This document shows positions 46,589 to 59,955 of a stretch of DNA of 64,000 nt, piece after piece. The translations under genes were made by a program, and so were the position numbers. The notes under the pieces were generated by a model. It did not search any database and was not told the DNA's origin. It was given only the letters and a program-made list of their open reading frames with translations. This DNA comes from Caprimulgus europaeus. Its lineage: Eukaryota; Chordata; Aves; Caprimulgiformes; Caprimulgidae. Every line of letters begins with the position of its first letter. The first letter of the stretch is position 1. The DNA lies in assembly GCA_907165065.1 (NCBI GenBank), contig OU015525.1, positions 2,608,622 to 2,672,621 of the forward strand. The letters run 5' to 3'.

Positions 46589-48799
46589 TCTTCTTCATAC
46601 CTTACTGACTTGCTATCATATTTTCTGCAACTTTCTGCTAGCTGACCAGAAAATTTATGAAGGACTGTGTGGGGAATACTGAAATGAACTGCTAACCACT
46701 CTAAATATTGAGGTTCAAGGGGATAATAAGATTATAAATAGTTTCTAGAAGTGGGAAACTTTTATCAGAGTGTGTAGAAAAATAACATGAACTCCATCCA
46801 GATCCTGTGTCTTCATTTCTGATAAACATATTTTGCAACACAGACACTCACTTAATTAGTATGAGATCTGTGTGGAAAACTCACTTCTTATTTTTCTTGA
46901 GGTCTGCAGCATCTGTGGGAAAGAAAAAGGCCAATAGCATTGTTTTGCATAGAGTCTGATCAAACATTGCTTTTTTCTCTGGTAAACTGAAAAGTAGATA
47001 ATGCTTTCACTCAAAGGGAATGTTTCACTTCAGTGCTCAGTCTTTGATTTCTGTTAAAAAACCCACTTCTGATTGAACAGATGTCATTTCCAATCAGAAA
47101 ATCAAAAGATTTTATTTTTAAATTAGATGGTTTTTCTCCTACAGACTTTGTGTTTCCTGCTAAGTTTTTTGCTTGTCTGTCTGAGACCAAATAAATTGGT
47201 GAAACTCACACAAACTCAGGAATAATTTAGATTTTACCAAACAGACATTTGTCATCTGTTCTCAACCCAATAATTTAGGTTTAGGGAAGTCTTTTAGTGG
47301 GAAGAGTGCCTCTGGGCTGGACCCTTACACTAAATGCTCTTCAGAGCTGTGATCAATCTGTTTGGCATATAGCATTGGGGCTTCAAGAGCTACTAGGTTA
47401 CCAATTAAAAAACAAACCAAAACAAAACAACTCTATTAACTGCCATTAAAACACAACTTAGTTAAATTGCTTACCATGTTAAATTGAACTGAGGAAAGAA
47501 AATCTGCATTTTATGCTCTGCCCTAAGTTCTAGTAGGTGTCTGATGCCTGCATAGGAAATACTGCTGCAACATATTCTTCATCCAATCATTTCTCTGATT
47601 AATTTGATTTTTTCATTATAAGTCTTTTCATCTGGGGAGGTGTAAATGGACACTCAGTTACTCTTCTGCAAGAAATGAGGAGGGAAAATGGTGAAAAAGT
47701 ATAGATAGGACTCTTATTTCATGCATACAAGATGGCCCAAGGATCATGTATACTCAAGGTATAGTCCAGCAGTATGATGTGACTCTTGAGGGTCTCTCTG
47801 ATTCAGGTTTAGGCCAGGTAGTTCAACTCACAGCAGCAGGAAGGCTACATTGTCACAAACTCCATCATTAGGACCATGAATAAACAGTCTGTACTCAAAT
47901 TCACTGCAGCTAAAATCCACAGCTTAAATCCAACTTTTGCAGCTACTTATACTTCATATATTGCCTTTCCAGTTGAATGTACCCTTAGCTTTATCTGTGT
48001 CAAATGAGCTAATGCCAAAGAAGGGTCATTTGGAGTTTCTTCTAAATGCAAATTATCTTCTGTTCCAGCTTTAATAAAGATCTTGTCATCTGAATTAGCA
48101 GTTGATTGCATTAAACAGAACGAACACAAATCCACAGCCCCTTCACCAAACCATCCCTACAAGCGTAAAGGACATCAACTTGAAGAAACAGCCTTCAAAG
48201 TTCCTTGTTGAAACCCTTGGAGATCTCCTTTTTTAATCCCCAGGAGGAATATGCCCCTGAGAGAAATACCAACTATTGCTATTTCTTGGTAGGTTTGTAG
48301 TGCCTCCTCTGAACTAACAGGACTTCTGCAGAAACAGAATTGTCCCCCATGGTTTTAGTGTCCTAAGATGTGTCTGGACTTTTACAGGCAAGCTGATAGC
48401 ACCAGACTTTTGTCCTGTAACAGTGAAGGAAGACAGTCATGGACTTCTCCTGTGTTTACTTGCTAGCACCTGCCTGGCAGGAACTGTGCACACTGAGCAA
48501 CTATAGTGAAAGTGGTGGTGAAAGTGCCTACAGATCACTAACACCAAGGAGGAGAGGTATATTGAGAATATATATATATATATATATACCAAAATATATT
48601 GAAAATGCCCTGCAATCAGGAGGAACCCATCATCTACGTGAAACCATCCAACAATGTTGTGTTTATCCTGTCTGATTATCTAGAGTTTCTCTTCAGTCAG
48701 CAGAGAGAAGTCGCTCCAGGGGATGATCAACACTTTCCTGGCAATGGAGTGCAATCTGACCAGTATTTGCATGTTTTACATGTCAGTATTTTCCCATCA
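46589..48799. other. Unannotated AT-rich DNA
   Basis: No gene or dispersed repeat was recognised except a TA microsatellite at 48568-48588. Confidence 0.55.
48568..48588. repeat. (AT)n microsatellite
   Basis: About ten AT dinucleotides, then an imperfect ATAT continuation. Confidence 0.93.
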
Positions 48800-48970
48800 A
48801 AAGCAGTAGCTCAGTGGTTAAAGCACCCATGGGACCTTTGTTGTTCAAAATGCTAGGTTTTCAGTTATTTCCAAAAACACTTGGACTTGGACACCCAAAT
48901 CACTGACTAGAAATTATCCACCTTGGATGTGCTAAGGCACTCCATGAGCTTCATTTCCTTGTGCCTGCTG
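48800..48970 (+). mobile_element. MIR-like SINE relic with tRNA-like head
   Basis: GTAGCTCAGTGGTTAAAGCA near 48806 matches a tRNA A-box and MIR head. It is followed by 'gttgttcaaaatgctagg' (decayed B-box), 'cttggacacccaaatcac' and 'gagcttcatttccttgtg', in MIR order. It is too decayed to be a working tRNA gene. Confidence 0.5.
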
Positions 48971-49910
48971 ATTCCCACCAACTAGATACTTGGGTGGTCC
49001 TTGGGATGGGACCTGGAGCTGAATATGGACTCACTAACCTTCAAGGAAAAAACAAACAAACAGAAAATGAAAACAAAACAAAAAAAAGAGGAGAGGGTAG
49101 GACTTGGGTGAGGGAGGTAGATGAGGAAGACCTAGCACCAAAGGCAAAAACTGTGGCTTGAACTGCAATCAGCCAAGCTATGCCTCCTTTTATTTATTTA
49201 TTTCTTTATTTATTAAATTAGGAGTATTATCAACTATAAATCCTGAAAGCTTTTAATTCAGTAATGAACTCTTGTTTTCAAAGACTTTATTACTGTGTCT
49301 GTAACAGTTCAGTATCTAGCCTCAATTGACTGTGGAAGATAAGAGAAACGAGGATGTGTGTAGATGCAGATGTTCATGTCAGGTGTTTTCATATCCTTAG
49401 GATCATAGCCAGGCTATCAAACAGGTAACAGTGATGAGACATTGTAGATGTTACCCTCTGGTCAAGAGTTTTAAGCACTTTGGACTTGGCAGGGGTTTGT
49501 GACATCCAGCTGGAACTCCTCAGGCCAGGCAGGGTTTCATCTACCTCAGTCCTGCCCTGGTTTGCATCCAGCCTGGGGAGCAAAAAGGTCTGGCCCTGTG
49601 AAATAAATGGGGAGGGAGGAAATTTCTGTTTTTAGGGAGGATCTTAACTACATTGTTGGGTTTTTGTAGCTAGATAGTCATAATCTCAGATGTTCTATTC
49701 CCTGTCTACAACATAATGCAAGAACCAGGATGGTCTGTGTCCCTGGAATTAGTAACTTAAATAGAGACATTTAGGTTGGGATCCACTTCATCTCACCCTA
49801 AAGAGCTCCAGCTGAGCTGGTCATGCACAGTCCTCTTTGTAATTGGAAGAGAGAAATTTTAAGGATGTTTTTCTTCTTAAGCTACATTAGCCACCTGCTG
49901 CAGGAAGACA
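48971..49910. other. Unannotated DNA
   Basis: A CAAA-rich simple stretch lies at about 49042-49090 and short TTTA repeats at about 49190-49216. Nothing else was recognised. Confidence 0.55.
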
Positions 49911-50567
49911 TCATAGAATCATGGACTGGTTTGAGTTGGAAGGGACCTTAAAGATCGTCCAGTTCCAACTCCTCTGCCACGAGTAGGGACGACTTCCACT
50001 AGACCAGGTTGCTCAAAGCCTCATCCAACCTGTCCCAGAACACTTCCAGGGAGGGGACATTGACAGCTTCTTTGGGCAACCTGTTCAATGTCTCACCACC
50101 CTCACAGTAAAGAATTTCTTCCTAATACCTCATCTAAATCTACTCAAGTAGATAACCGTTGCCACTTGTTCTATCACTACCTGCCCTTGTCAAAAGTCCC
50201 TTCCCAGCCTTCTTGTAGCCTCTTCAGGTACTGGAAGTTCACTAGAAGGTCTCCCTGGAGCCTTCTCTTCTCCAGGTTGAACAGCCCCAACTCTCTCAGC
50301 CTGTCCCCACAGCAGAAATGCTCCAGCCCTTGCATAATCCTCATGGCCTCATCTGGACTCGCTCCACTAAGTCCATGTCCTGATGTTGGGGGATGCAGTA
50401 CTCCAAGTGGGGTCTCATCAGAGCAGAGTAGAGGGGCAGAATCACCTTCCTTGACCTGCTGGCCACGCTTCTCTTGATGCAGCCCAGGATACGCTTATTT
50501 GCCTCCTGGGCTGTGAGCACACATTGCTGGCTCATGTTGAGCTTCTCATCCACCAGTACCCCCACTA
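49911..50567 (-). mobile_element. CR1 LINE
   Basis: It begins TCATAGAATCATGGACTGGT and runs through the 3'-UTR ('agttggaagggaccttaaag', 'gttgctcaaagcctcatcc'), the ORF2 C-terminus (minus reading ALMRPHLEYC, ILGCIKRSVASRSRKVILPL, MSQQCVLTAQEANKR) and up to 'tcatccaccagtaccccc'. The frame is broken by several indels. It reaches about 657 bp from the 3' end. Confidence 0.95.
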
Positions 50568-50740
50568 ATTTTGAGATAATTGTGCCCTCAGCTTTGTGGC
50601 ATCACTCCTCATCAGCTGTGCAGGGAGCTGACAGTGACCAACTCAAATGGAGAAACTCATCTTGGACAAGAGCAAAGCTGTGATCCCTGTGCCCAGAACT
50701 GGGGAGGTAGGAGGGTATGGCCCAGAATTAGTCAAGAGGG
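50568..50740. other. Short spacer between two same-strand CR1 copies
   Basis: It is about 170 bp long. No repeat was recognised; it may hold decayed CR1 5' text (a 'ctcagctttgtggcatcac' string). Confidence 0.45.
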
Positions 50741-50925
50741 ATCACAGAATCACAGAATCATAGGGGTTAGAAAGGACTTCAGGAGATTATCTAGTCCAAC
50801 ACCTCTGACAAAGCAGGTTCCCTACACCATGTTGCACAGGGAAGTGTCCAGGTGGGTTTTGAACATCTCCAGAGTTGGAGACTCCACACCCTCTCTGGGC
50901 AGCCTGGCCCAGGGCTCTGTCACCC
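50741..50925 (-). mobile_element. CR1 LINE 3' tip
   Basis: It begins ATCACAGAATCACAGAATCA and ends abruptly after GGGCTCTGTCACCC. It is the same subfamily and almost the same truncation as 25729-25926. Confidence 0.93.
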
Positions 50926-53900
50926 AGTGTATCTCACTTAGCTTGTTTAAGGTTACAGTCATCTTCTAGCTAGTTATTACTTTAGGAGAGCTAAAATGAC
51001 TTGATGAGCTATGTTCCTGAGGCCAGCTAACGCACCTGCAACCTGGGACTGTGAGTCCACAGTGTTATACTTCCTCAGATGTACTTACCAGCACACACCT
51101 CCCAACCTGGGTATCTTCTACAAGTCCTCTATTTCACCATAGAGCTATAACCAAAATCCGCTTGTAGGTTTCCTGCTGCATTAGTGCCTTTCTGAACGCA
51201 CCACTGAAAGCATTTACTTGTGGAAAACTTCTCCCTCATCATGATTCAGGCTGTTGGCATTCTGGATATCTTCTAGCCTCCTCAAATCTTGACCCTGTAA
51301 TGTTCTTGTCCCAGAGTGAGTTGAAGGAAACATTTAGACAAGGACTGGAAGGAATCCTTGCTCCAGTTTCTCACTCAGCTCTGAGTTTTACAGACTCATC
51401 TCTTGTTTCTTGTCCTAACACACTGGGTATAATTAGACAACCCCAGAGCTAACAGTGTCTGCTAGACTTGGTGAAGATGAAGAGGGAAACACTTGTCAAT
51501 CACCCACCAGGAACGCTGCCCTCGCAAAGCAAAGCGCTGTGCCATGACCTACATCTCATGCACCCACCTACACCATGTGTGGGCTGTGTCTTCTCCTGGG
51601 GGAAGCCCAGCAGCTGCGTGTGGGTATTATTCCAATTAGTTTTCACATTGTCAATGTGAGTGTGATAGGGAGACATACTGGCATGTCCTGCATGACAGCA
51701 TCCTGCCAAGAAAAGAGACTCCCCCTGCTACTGGGAAAATATCCTCTATCTGCAAATCAATCCACAGCTTTACAGATATTTGTGCTGTTACACAAAAAGA
51801 GTCATTTTTATTTGGGAAATATATATCTGCCTTTAAGTATGTGCATCTATATCCCTCTCTACATGCAATAGTTGGCTGGCATTATTCAAACTCATCCATT
51901 TAAGCAAAAGAAGGGTTGTTTCTTTGGTGTTTTGGGTTATTTTTTAACCCCTATGTGTCATTAGCTAACAGCCTGTATCCTTCCCTCTTAGGGAGGAACA
52001 AGCCCTCCGATGAAACCCAACCCCAGTCCCTTTCTCATAGGCTGAGTCAGCAGGAGGTTGTTATTTTTGTATTGCTGGAAGGCAAGTGAAGAGGGAGAGG
52101 GGACTCTCACTGCCCACACCAACCAGAAGGAATGGTGAATGTTCTATAGAGTCCACAGCATCCTTCCTAGATATGGTGGGTCATACCCAGATCTGCAGGA
52201 ACAACACCCTTGTGAAGATGTGGCCTGAAATCTCAAAGTAATGTTCAGGGTTTACAGGTTTCACTCTTAGGCTTCACCATCCAGGGGAGATGCTGGCTGT
52301 TGTTGTCCACATGATCTGACAAGTCTTCTGGCTCTTGGTGTCCTAATGGACACAGCAGCCACCTCCTGCCACTCACTTTTGCTGGGAAAATAAAGGGCTT
52401 TCTACATCCTGGAGAGATTTAAAAATAAAATAAAAATAAAAAATCAAATAAAACAAGTTGTGTAAAACCAACCAAACTCTATATTTGCAGCCAACACTCT
52501 GCAATTAGATGGGGCAAATTACTCAAGACTGTGAGAAAAGAGTGAAATAAAACAGCAAATGCAGTTACTGCTCTGGAGAGGAGCAGGTGGAGGAGGATTC
52601 AGCAAATATACTGTTTCCAAAAATTTTCAACTGCAAAATCTTTATTTTTTGGTTTTTGTTTCCCCTTGGGCTGTTCCTGGATGATTAGTAATTCAATGTC
52701 TGGAATAACTTTAAAACCTAATAAACACACAGCTTTGCAATTAGTGTGAGTTTTGGGAGATGGTCATTCTTCCCTCTGTCCTGTTAGCCATCAGGAGGAC
52801 CTTCCTTAGGGTTATAACTGCAGTTCACTTTTTAATCTAGGGCAAAAGACTTTACTAACAGAAATATAAGGTTTGGTCCTGAAATAATTTATAAATTCAG
52901 ACTGAGAGCCAAACTCCCCCCCTTCAATTTCATATATATTAATTTTTTTTTTTTAAAATAACCCTTTTTGCTTCATAGCCTTATAGTTAAACTCCTCTTC
53001 CTGAATGTGGGAACCCTCAGTTCCAGCATTTTCCTTTTCTCTATGGAAAGGGTGAGGCTCTGAGTTCCCATAAGACACAAAAACATCCTTTGCCACCAGC
53101 TCTAGGGCATTTAAATGGACACAACTCTCAGTCAGAGTCATGGGTATTAAAAGAGGCAGAAGATAAACCAGGGAGCAATCGTGAAGGACGTAGATTATTC
53201 ACAGATTTAGTTATGCCTATTTGCTTAATAGTTTTCAGAGATACTGGTCTGTAGCTAAAACCTTGAAATTTCCCCCCTCACACTGTTCTTGGGTATAATT
53301 TCTGTATAGGACAAAGCTGTTGCTGTGTCAGGAGGTCTAACCACCCTCCTGCAAACCTCAGGTGTCTCAGATATTCAGCATCTCCAAAAGGATTCAGTAT
53401 CACAGACTTCCCAGAGCCACAGGGAGACTGATGGGGGCTTCTCCCTTATTCTTCCTCCCCCTAAAAGTGTTGCACCCCGCTGAGATAAAATATCCTTTGA
53501 ATGTCAGATGAGCAGAAGCTGGCAGGTGGCTTTACCTCACTCCTACAGGACATTTCTGACTCCTCAGGGTCTCCTGACTCACAGGCAGTGCCTGGGGGGC
53601 TGCACTACCCACCTCCTCGGCGGGGGAAGGCAGGTGGGCAAGGCAGAACCCCGGCCCCGTGGGGAGAAAGATGCTTTTTGTCGTGACTCATCCCTGTGCT
53701 GCCTTCAGAGGGAGAGGCAGCAGCTTCAGTGAGTGGGAGTTGCTCTGCTATTTTCTGTTTACAGGTTTTTCTCACTGTCTTTTCCCACCTGGGGGACAAC
53801 GGTTTTGAAAGCCAGAGTGCAGTCATTTTGTGGCTAGAACATTTGATTTTTTTTTTTTTCCCCTTTTCCTGATGAAGATTGAAAGTTTGGTGTCTGTAGG

Positions 53901-53975
53901 AGAAACTGCAAAATGAAGAAGAGGGGAGAAGGGGAAGGAAAAACTTATTTTGGGCAGCAATGGGCTATGCACAGG
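50926..53975. other. Unannotated DNA with a GC-rich patch
   Basis: No gene or dispersed repeat was recognised. About 53560-53720 is GC-rich with CpGs (CTCGGCGGG, CCCCGGCCCCGT) and two TGACTCA AP-1-type sites; it may be regulatory. A-rich simple sequence lies at about 52421-52455. Confidence 0.5.
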
Positions 53976-54572
53976 ATGCTTTTTGGCTTGTATCAAAAAT
54001 AGTGTGGCCAGCAGGACTAGGGAAGTGATTTTACCCCTGTACTCAGCACTGATGAGGTCGCATCTTGAGTACTGGGTTCAGTTTTGGGCTGCTCCTCACT
54101 ACAGGAAAGATGTTGAGGCATTGGAGCAGGTCCAAAGAAGGACAACAAAGCTGGTGAAAGCCCTGGAGAACAAATCTTATGAGGACTGGCTGAGGTTGTT
54201 TAGCCTGGAGAAAGGAGGTTGAGGGGAGACCTTCTCGCTCTCTACAACTCACTGAGAGGAGATTGTAGAGTGGTGGGGGTCGGTCTGTTCAGCCAAGGAA
54301 AAAGTGACAGGATGAGAGGAAATGGCCTCAAGTTGTGCCAGTGGAGGTTTAGGCTGGATATGAGGAAAAACTTCTTCACCAAAAGGGTGGTCAAGCATTG
54401 GAACAGGATGCCCAGGGAGGTGATAGAGTCACCTTCCCTGATAGTATTTTAAAGATGGGTAGACAAGGTGCCGAGGGACATGGTTTAGAGGTGGAATTGG
54501 TAGTGTTGGGTTTATGGTTGGACTAGATGATCTTAAAGGTCTTTTTGAACCACTGTGATTCTATGATTCTAT
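53976..54572 (+). mobile_element. CR1 LINE (second subfamily)
   Basis: Plus reading gives [60 protein letters not shown], then after a frameshift near 54220 [20 protein letters not shown] and [16 protein letters not shown]. It ends CACTGTGATTCTATGATTCT. It is the longest member here of the group that also holds 18898 and 24619. Confidence 0.95.
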
Positions 54573-56439
54573 CCAGCTTGTATGGAGGGTTTCTTGGCAA
54601 TAAAGGGTAGTAGCATATCAACTTGAGAGATATGAGGGGAAGGGGAAGAAAAAGGCTTTTTTCTCTCCAGATCTTGGATGGATGTTTGATTCCAGACATC
54701 ACAGTCAATGTCAATCCTGCCACTCAGGACTCAGATAAGCTATCATGAGTTCCTTTGGGTCAATGCTTCTCCCCCTCAAATCTGTCAATCTTTCCATCAA
54801 ACTCAGTTGTCACTTGCATCCATTTCACGCTGGATGCATCAGCCATGGTAAATCAATTGCATGGCTTGGGGCTGGGTTATTAGTACCATTATCTTGTTTA
54901 CTGCTTGTGGATGTCACTAGCTTTAAAGCAATGCCCTTCTAACATCCTAGTAAAAGAGAAGTTCAATTATTCCCATGTTTCACTTGTCAAACAAACTATG
55001 GGGAGATGGATCCACTCAGAGTATTCACTCTCCCAGGCTTATGTTGTCTGCAGGGCTTGATCCTGTCTGTGTTCTCTGGGAATGCCCTCCAGCCTGGGCT
55101 TCTCACTGCACACAGCTTCAAGAGAAAGGGTTTGTCTCTAACACACAGCAGCCCAAGGCCAGTATCTTTCACAATTTTCAAGGCTCAAAACCTTGCCCAA
55201 AAAGCTAGCTCACTTGTCAGAAACCACTTGAGGGAATCACCTAGGCAAGGGTAGAGGTTAGCCTGCACTGGACTAGGATCCCTCCTGTTGAACTCATGGA
55301 CTAAATGATGATGTGGATTTGAATTGCCAGAGAACCCTTGTATTAGCCCATAGCTGTCCATGAAGTTAAGAGTCCCACCATGGGAGCTGCACTTGGAAAG
55401 CTCATGAAATAGCTTTGGCCCCAAATCTACAGTTTGTCAATCTCTGACATCAAGATGAAGCTCTACACAGAGAGCTGGGGTTTAAAGCTTAACATGATTA
55501 ATCAATGTTTGGTAGTGGTGAACCAGCTTCAGTGGACCAAGCTGAATTTCTCCAGGATACCTACAGCCTGGTGAACAGAATATGAGTCTTGATTCTGAAA
55601 GTTCTGGTCCTCTCAAACAGCCTGGGGACTTGAATCTCTATCTCGTCTCTCACTGCTAAGTGCAATAGCCAGTTTACTTTATATATATTTTAAAAAGCAA
55701 AATTTTATGTGAGTAAGCTTGCATAGCCACCTTCCTCCAGGAGAGGTTTCCAGGTCTGAGTCCTAAGTGAAGACCTCCCAACAGCCTAGTGTTAGCTAGT
55801 TGACTTCCAAATAGATTTGAAGCTCATGTTTCCCTCTTCCCAACATATCCTATGAAATACCTCCAGGTGATACCTCCAGTCCCAGTTCTTGTCAGGAAAT
55901 GCCTGTCTGTCCAAGAAAGTTCACAGTGCACTTGCAGGAGCTACAAGATTAGCAGCTGAGGCTTAACCATGTACAATAGTGGCATTTCAGAGGAGGAACC
56001 ATGAAAAGATGTGGCATACACCTAATCTGTGAAAGAGGTGGTTACCTGGAGAAGTCTCCTCAGGTTGGGATGCTGAGAATGAGTAGTGCCTGCGTTCAGC
56101 CAGAGAGCTGGGGCAGAATTGTGATACCCATGAGGATGTAGAACCTCCAGATCACACATTTCATTGCCACATGCCATAGTCCCTTTCCATCTTGCATGTC
56201 CATTTTTTTTCCCCATGTCACAGAGATTGCCTGCTTTGTATGGATGAAGAATGAAGTTAAATCGTGCACCCAGACTTTGAAACCCACAGTTGAAAAAGTC
56301 AGACACTAAGAGGAGGAAAGATTCTTGGAAAAGATGAAGCAGAGGAGTGCACTGGTGGCCTTCAACTGCAGGAGGTTGCTGTGGAGGGAGCTAAAGATCC
56401 TCCAGTTCTTTTACCCATCCCCACATGCTTGCTTTGGTC
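54573..56439. other. Unannotated DNA
   Basis: No gene or repeat was recognised over 1.9 kb. Confidence 0.55.
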
Positions 56440-56505
56440 CTTGCTCTTTGCATGACCTTGATACAAACTTAGGTAAACTTTGTGGTGGCTCAGCTTTCTC
56501 TCTGA
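56440..56505 (+). mobile_element. MIR-like SINE relic
   Basis: 'tttgcatgaccttgatacaa', 'acttaggtaaactttgtgg' and 'ggctcagctttctctctgag' match the MIR core order loosely. It is short and diverged. Confidence 0.4.
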
Positions 56506-57650
56506 GCTGAGGGAAGCCAAGTATAGCCAGAGGGTGCCATATTTTGATGATGCCCCTTGCTTACAGTCCCAGATGCATCCTCACTTTGGCATGTAGCTTT
56601 TGATGGTACTTTGAATGAAGGCCCTCTCCATGTGCTCTCTGAACCAACTCTTGCACAAAGGGCTGCTAGTGAAGCTGGAGCTGGTTTACCGAGTAGCTTA
56701 ACCAAACAACATACATTATGTTCTTTCCAGTTTTGAGGGCTGTGATTAAAAGTTAAGTTGTTAAAAAATAACATCTAGATTGGGGAATTTTAGAGCTTTT
56801 TTGGTCCCACAGGTATAGCTTCCAATCATTTTCAACTGCCTTTCTATTTAAAATAATTCAAGGCAGAGAAAATTATATGTGACTAGGTGCATACCGTGGA
56901 ACATAACTCTTTATTTATTTAAGAGGCAGTGATAAGCCACAATTATATGGAAGATGACAAGATTACAGTGTTTTGGAATAAAAAAAAAGTGGCAGCATTT
57001 GGAGAGAAGGGGGATTATTGGAGATAATTTGTGTAGTTTAGAGTGATTTAAGTCTAGTTAAACAATTGCACATCATGGTACCATATATGACATAATAGGC
57101 CAAGAGAATTGAAAAGTTTTCCAGTCTGTTTTCTATGCCAGCTGGTGCTTCACCAGAGAAACTCATGTGGGTCTGGTTTTTGGGGAGAAGCTGTTCCTGG
57201 TCTGGGTTTTCCTGATGTCTGTTCTGTCTTGCTTTGTTGTGAGATAAGTCACTCACCCCATGATATTTCCTTCAAGAGTCTGGGTGTGCTCTGCACTATT
57301 AGATGAGCCATTAGACAAGCTCCTTCAAGTGTCTGACCACCAGTCTTTTTATTTTTATTCCTTCGTTGTCCAAAGTTTTTCCTGTGAGTGGAAGTCAGGA
57401 CAAACTACATTTAACAGGTTAGAGGTAAGGGAAGCTGGGAAGGGATGTTCAGGAAGAGACACTGATGTTTCAGAACATCAGTGCCTATCAGCACAATGGT
57501 TTGAGGTGCTTTGGAGGATGAGGACTGGCTAAAGAGCCACTTCTTGCTCAGACTAGGGGCTAACACTGTTTCTCAGATCTGAGCACTTTCCAGCCTCAAA
57601 TGCTTGAGAGCTCTCACTTGAGGGCTCTCACTTGTTAGAGCAAAGAAGGA
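56506..57650. other. Unannotated DNA
   Basis: No gene or repeat was recognised. Confidence 0.55.
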
Positions 57651-57697
57651 GTCCTTTTACTGATGGGGGAATTGAGGCACAGGGGAATCAATGGATT
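57651..57697 (-). mobile_element. MIR-like SINE relic
   Basis: GGGGGAATTGAGGCACAGGG followed by AATCAATGG matches the reverse complement of the MIR 'cctctgtgcctcagtttccc' block. Only this short piece is recognisable. Confidence 0.4.
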
Positions 57698-58109
57698 ATT
57701 TTTTTCTTTTACTAGTTTTACTGAGTTGCTGCTCAGCACCCTTGGGAAAAACACAGCAAATACCAAACCAGGTCCATAAAACATTTTTGCTTTATTTAAT
57801 CATCTGGAACATCACAGATTTCTATGAAAGAAGCAGAAGCTCCTCTCCCAAATGTCTACATCCAGGGAGGGTGAGAGAGTTGTTACACTAAACTTTGAAT
57901 GTGAAACAGTCCCTTCTCTACATGCAGATTCATTTCAGGAAGGGCAGAGAAGTTGAGCAATGCAGCTCTGAGGTGGTAAACAGGCACCAGTTTTGCTTGT
58001 GAGATCTCTGAGTGGAAAGGGTGAAATAAGGGGTAGGCTGTGAGCCAAAGGACCTCAAAACATGCAAGCCCAAGCAAGCCATAGAACTGTCAGTAGGATG
58101 TGAAAAGTG
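57698..58109. other. Unannotated DNA
   Basis: No gene or repeat was recognised. Confidence 0.5.
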
Positions 58110-58430
58110 CCTCTAAGAAAGCTGGGAAAGAACTGTTCACAAGGACATGTAGCAATAGGACAAGAGGTCATGGTTTTAAACTAGAAAAAGGTCAATTTAG
58201 GTTGGATATTAGGAAAAAGTTCTTCAGTATGAATGTGGTAGATCATTGGAACAGAGAGGTAGTGGAAGCCCCATCCCTGGAGATATTCAAGGTCAGGCTT
58301 GACGAGGCTCTGAGCAACCTGCTCTAGTAAAGATGTCCCTGCTCACTGCAGGGGGATTGAACTAGATGACCTTTGAAGGTGCCTTCCAACCCAATGCATT
58401 CTATGATTCTATGAATCTATGATTCTATGA
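58110..58430 (+). mobile_element. CR1 LINE, 3' 320 bp
   Basis: Plus reading [50 protein letters not shown] is open for 75 codons (58100-58327), then the full 3'-UTR follows to four imperfect ATTCTATGA units at 58400-58430. A 15-bp gap relative to sibling copies (the LPR segment is missing before EVVEAPS) stays in frame. It resembles 9230-9613 and the 3' part of 37930-38972. Confidence 0.94.
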
Positions 58431-59059
58431 TCTCCCCAGGGATGGGGAGCAGGCTGAACAGCTTCAGGCTGAGGGAGAGGGATGCAGAGAAATCAGACTC
58501 TGAAATCACCCTGTTGTGATTGACTAGTGTTGTGATTGCAGCAGAAGTGGGTGACACCTGCTAATATCATCCTGCCTGAAACAACAGTGAGAGTACAGGA
58601 GAACAGCACCTGGGTGCTAATGCAAAGGTGACATTGGCTTAGGAATGGTCTTTCCTGACACAGACTACTCCTTTTCTCTGGTAGAGGTGCTTGGAGGAAC
58701 TTACCTTCAGACATGGTTGCTATTTGGCTTGTGGAGTCTCATCTGCAACACCACACATCCATCCTCTCTTCCCAAGCTAGCTGGTGCAGTAAGGTCTGTG
58801 GACACTGTGTGGATTGAAGGTGCTCAGTTCACCTTCCCCAGCACCACACAGCTGCCAGGATGGAGAAAAAGCCAGAAGAAAGCACTCATAAGTCCTGACT
58901 GCAAGCTACCTGTGTGACAACTAAGAGCCTTGAACATGTCCTCTCTAGTCCTTCCCAGATACCTGTCCTGCATCCTCGTTCTCATACCTGAGGTCAATAT
59001 GCTTCAAGAGATTTGTTTTTAGGGTTTTGAACACTTCTGAATTCACTACACAGTGAAGG

Positions 59060-59060
<1 letters not shown>
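58431..59060. other. Unannotated DNA
   Basis: No gene or repeat was recognised. Confidence 0.5.

Positions 59061-59118
<58 letters not shown>
59061..59118. repeat. (TAA)n microsatellite
   Basis: About 19 uninterrupted TAA units. Confidence 0.98.
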
Positions 59119-59119
<1 letters not shown>

Positions 59120-59879
59120 CAGCCCAGCAAGCTAAAGTGAGAGCTGGACTTACCTTCCCATGATACTCTCACATCTTATGATCACTCCTCCATGGCACCC
59201 TGGGACTCAGACCTTTATTGCTCAACTCCTTGAGGTGTTTCACCAAAATCCTGAGCAACATCCTTGTACCTACAGACTTCCCAGCTACAACACTGCTACA
59301 AATGAAACCCTTTCTGGTTGCTGGAACTCTTGGGTTCAACACAAGGTTATGAAGAAAAAAAAAGAAATCACTGGAAATTTCCTGAGCTCTGAGGACAATT
59401 ACTGGTGCCTGGTCACCTCTGTCAGGCAGTGCTCAAGGCTCTGAGCAGCACTAGCTGCAGTTGCAGAATCATCATTACCAGTAGAGCTTAGCTCCCTGCT
59501 AGAATTAATGATTCAAGCCTGTTTAATTGCAGGTTCCTCCCCTTTGCCCTAAATGTCAATCCCTTCTTCAGCCATGAAATTGCACAGGGATTTTGTGAGC
59601 TGACATCTTGCCTGTAATGGTGACATTTCAGCTCAGCGAGGCACTGAAAGTGGGACTACATACCCCCACCCCTTCACTTACACTCCATCCCCAAGAAAGC
59701 CAAAACACTTCTTCAACATCACATAACATCACTTGCTTTAATATTTTTGCATATCTATAAGAGCTACCAGCCCTTGCAAACATCTTCATCCCAGGAAGAC
59801 ATGGGGAAGAATCTTGGAAATATGTTTTCAACCTCAGATAAACTGAAATAAAGTAAGCCTGGCTGAAACCACTTAAAAC
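59119..59879. other. Unannotated DNA
   Basis: No gene or repeat was recognised. Confidence 0.5.
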
Positions 59880-59955
59880 ATGATTCATCAATGACAGAGC
59901 TGAGATAAGATCTGAGAAAGATGAAGACCCTGCTCTAACCACTGTAACACTCCTG
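59880..59955 (-). mobile_element. MIR-like SINE relic
   Basis: 'catcaatgacagagctgaga', 'taagatctgagaaagatgaa' and 'ccctgctctaaccactgtaa' match the reverse complement of the MIR 5' half ('agtggcagagctgggattcgaacc', 'gctcttaaccactat'). Confidence 0.55.

Noticed and set aside
48804-48870. tRNA-like A-box TAGCTCAGTGG
   Set aside because: The B-box and acceptor stem are not intact; better explained as a MIR/tRNA-derived SINE head.
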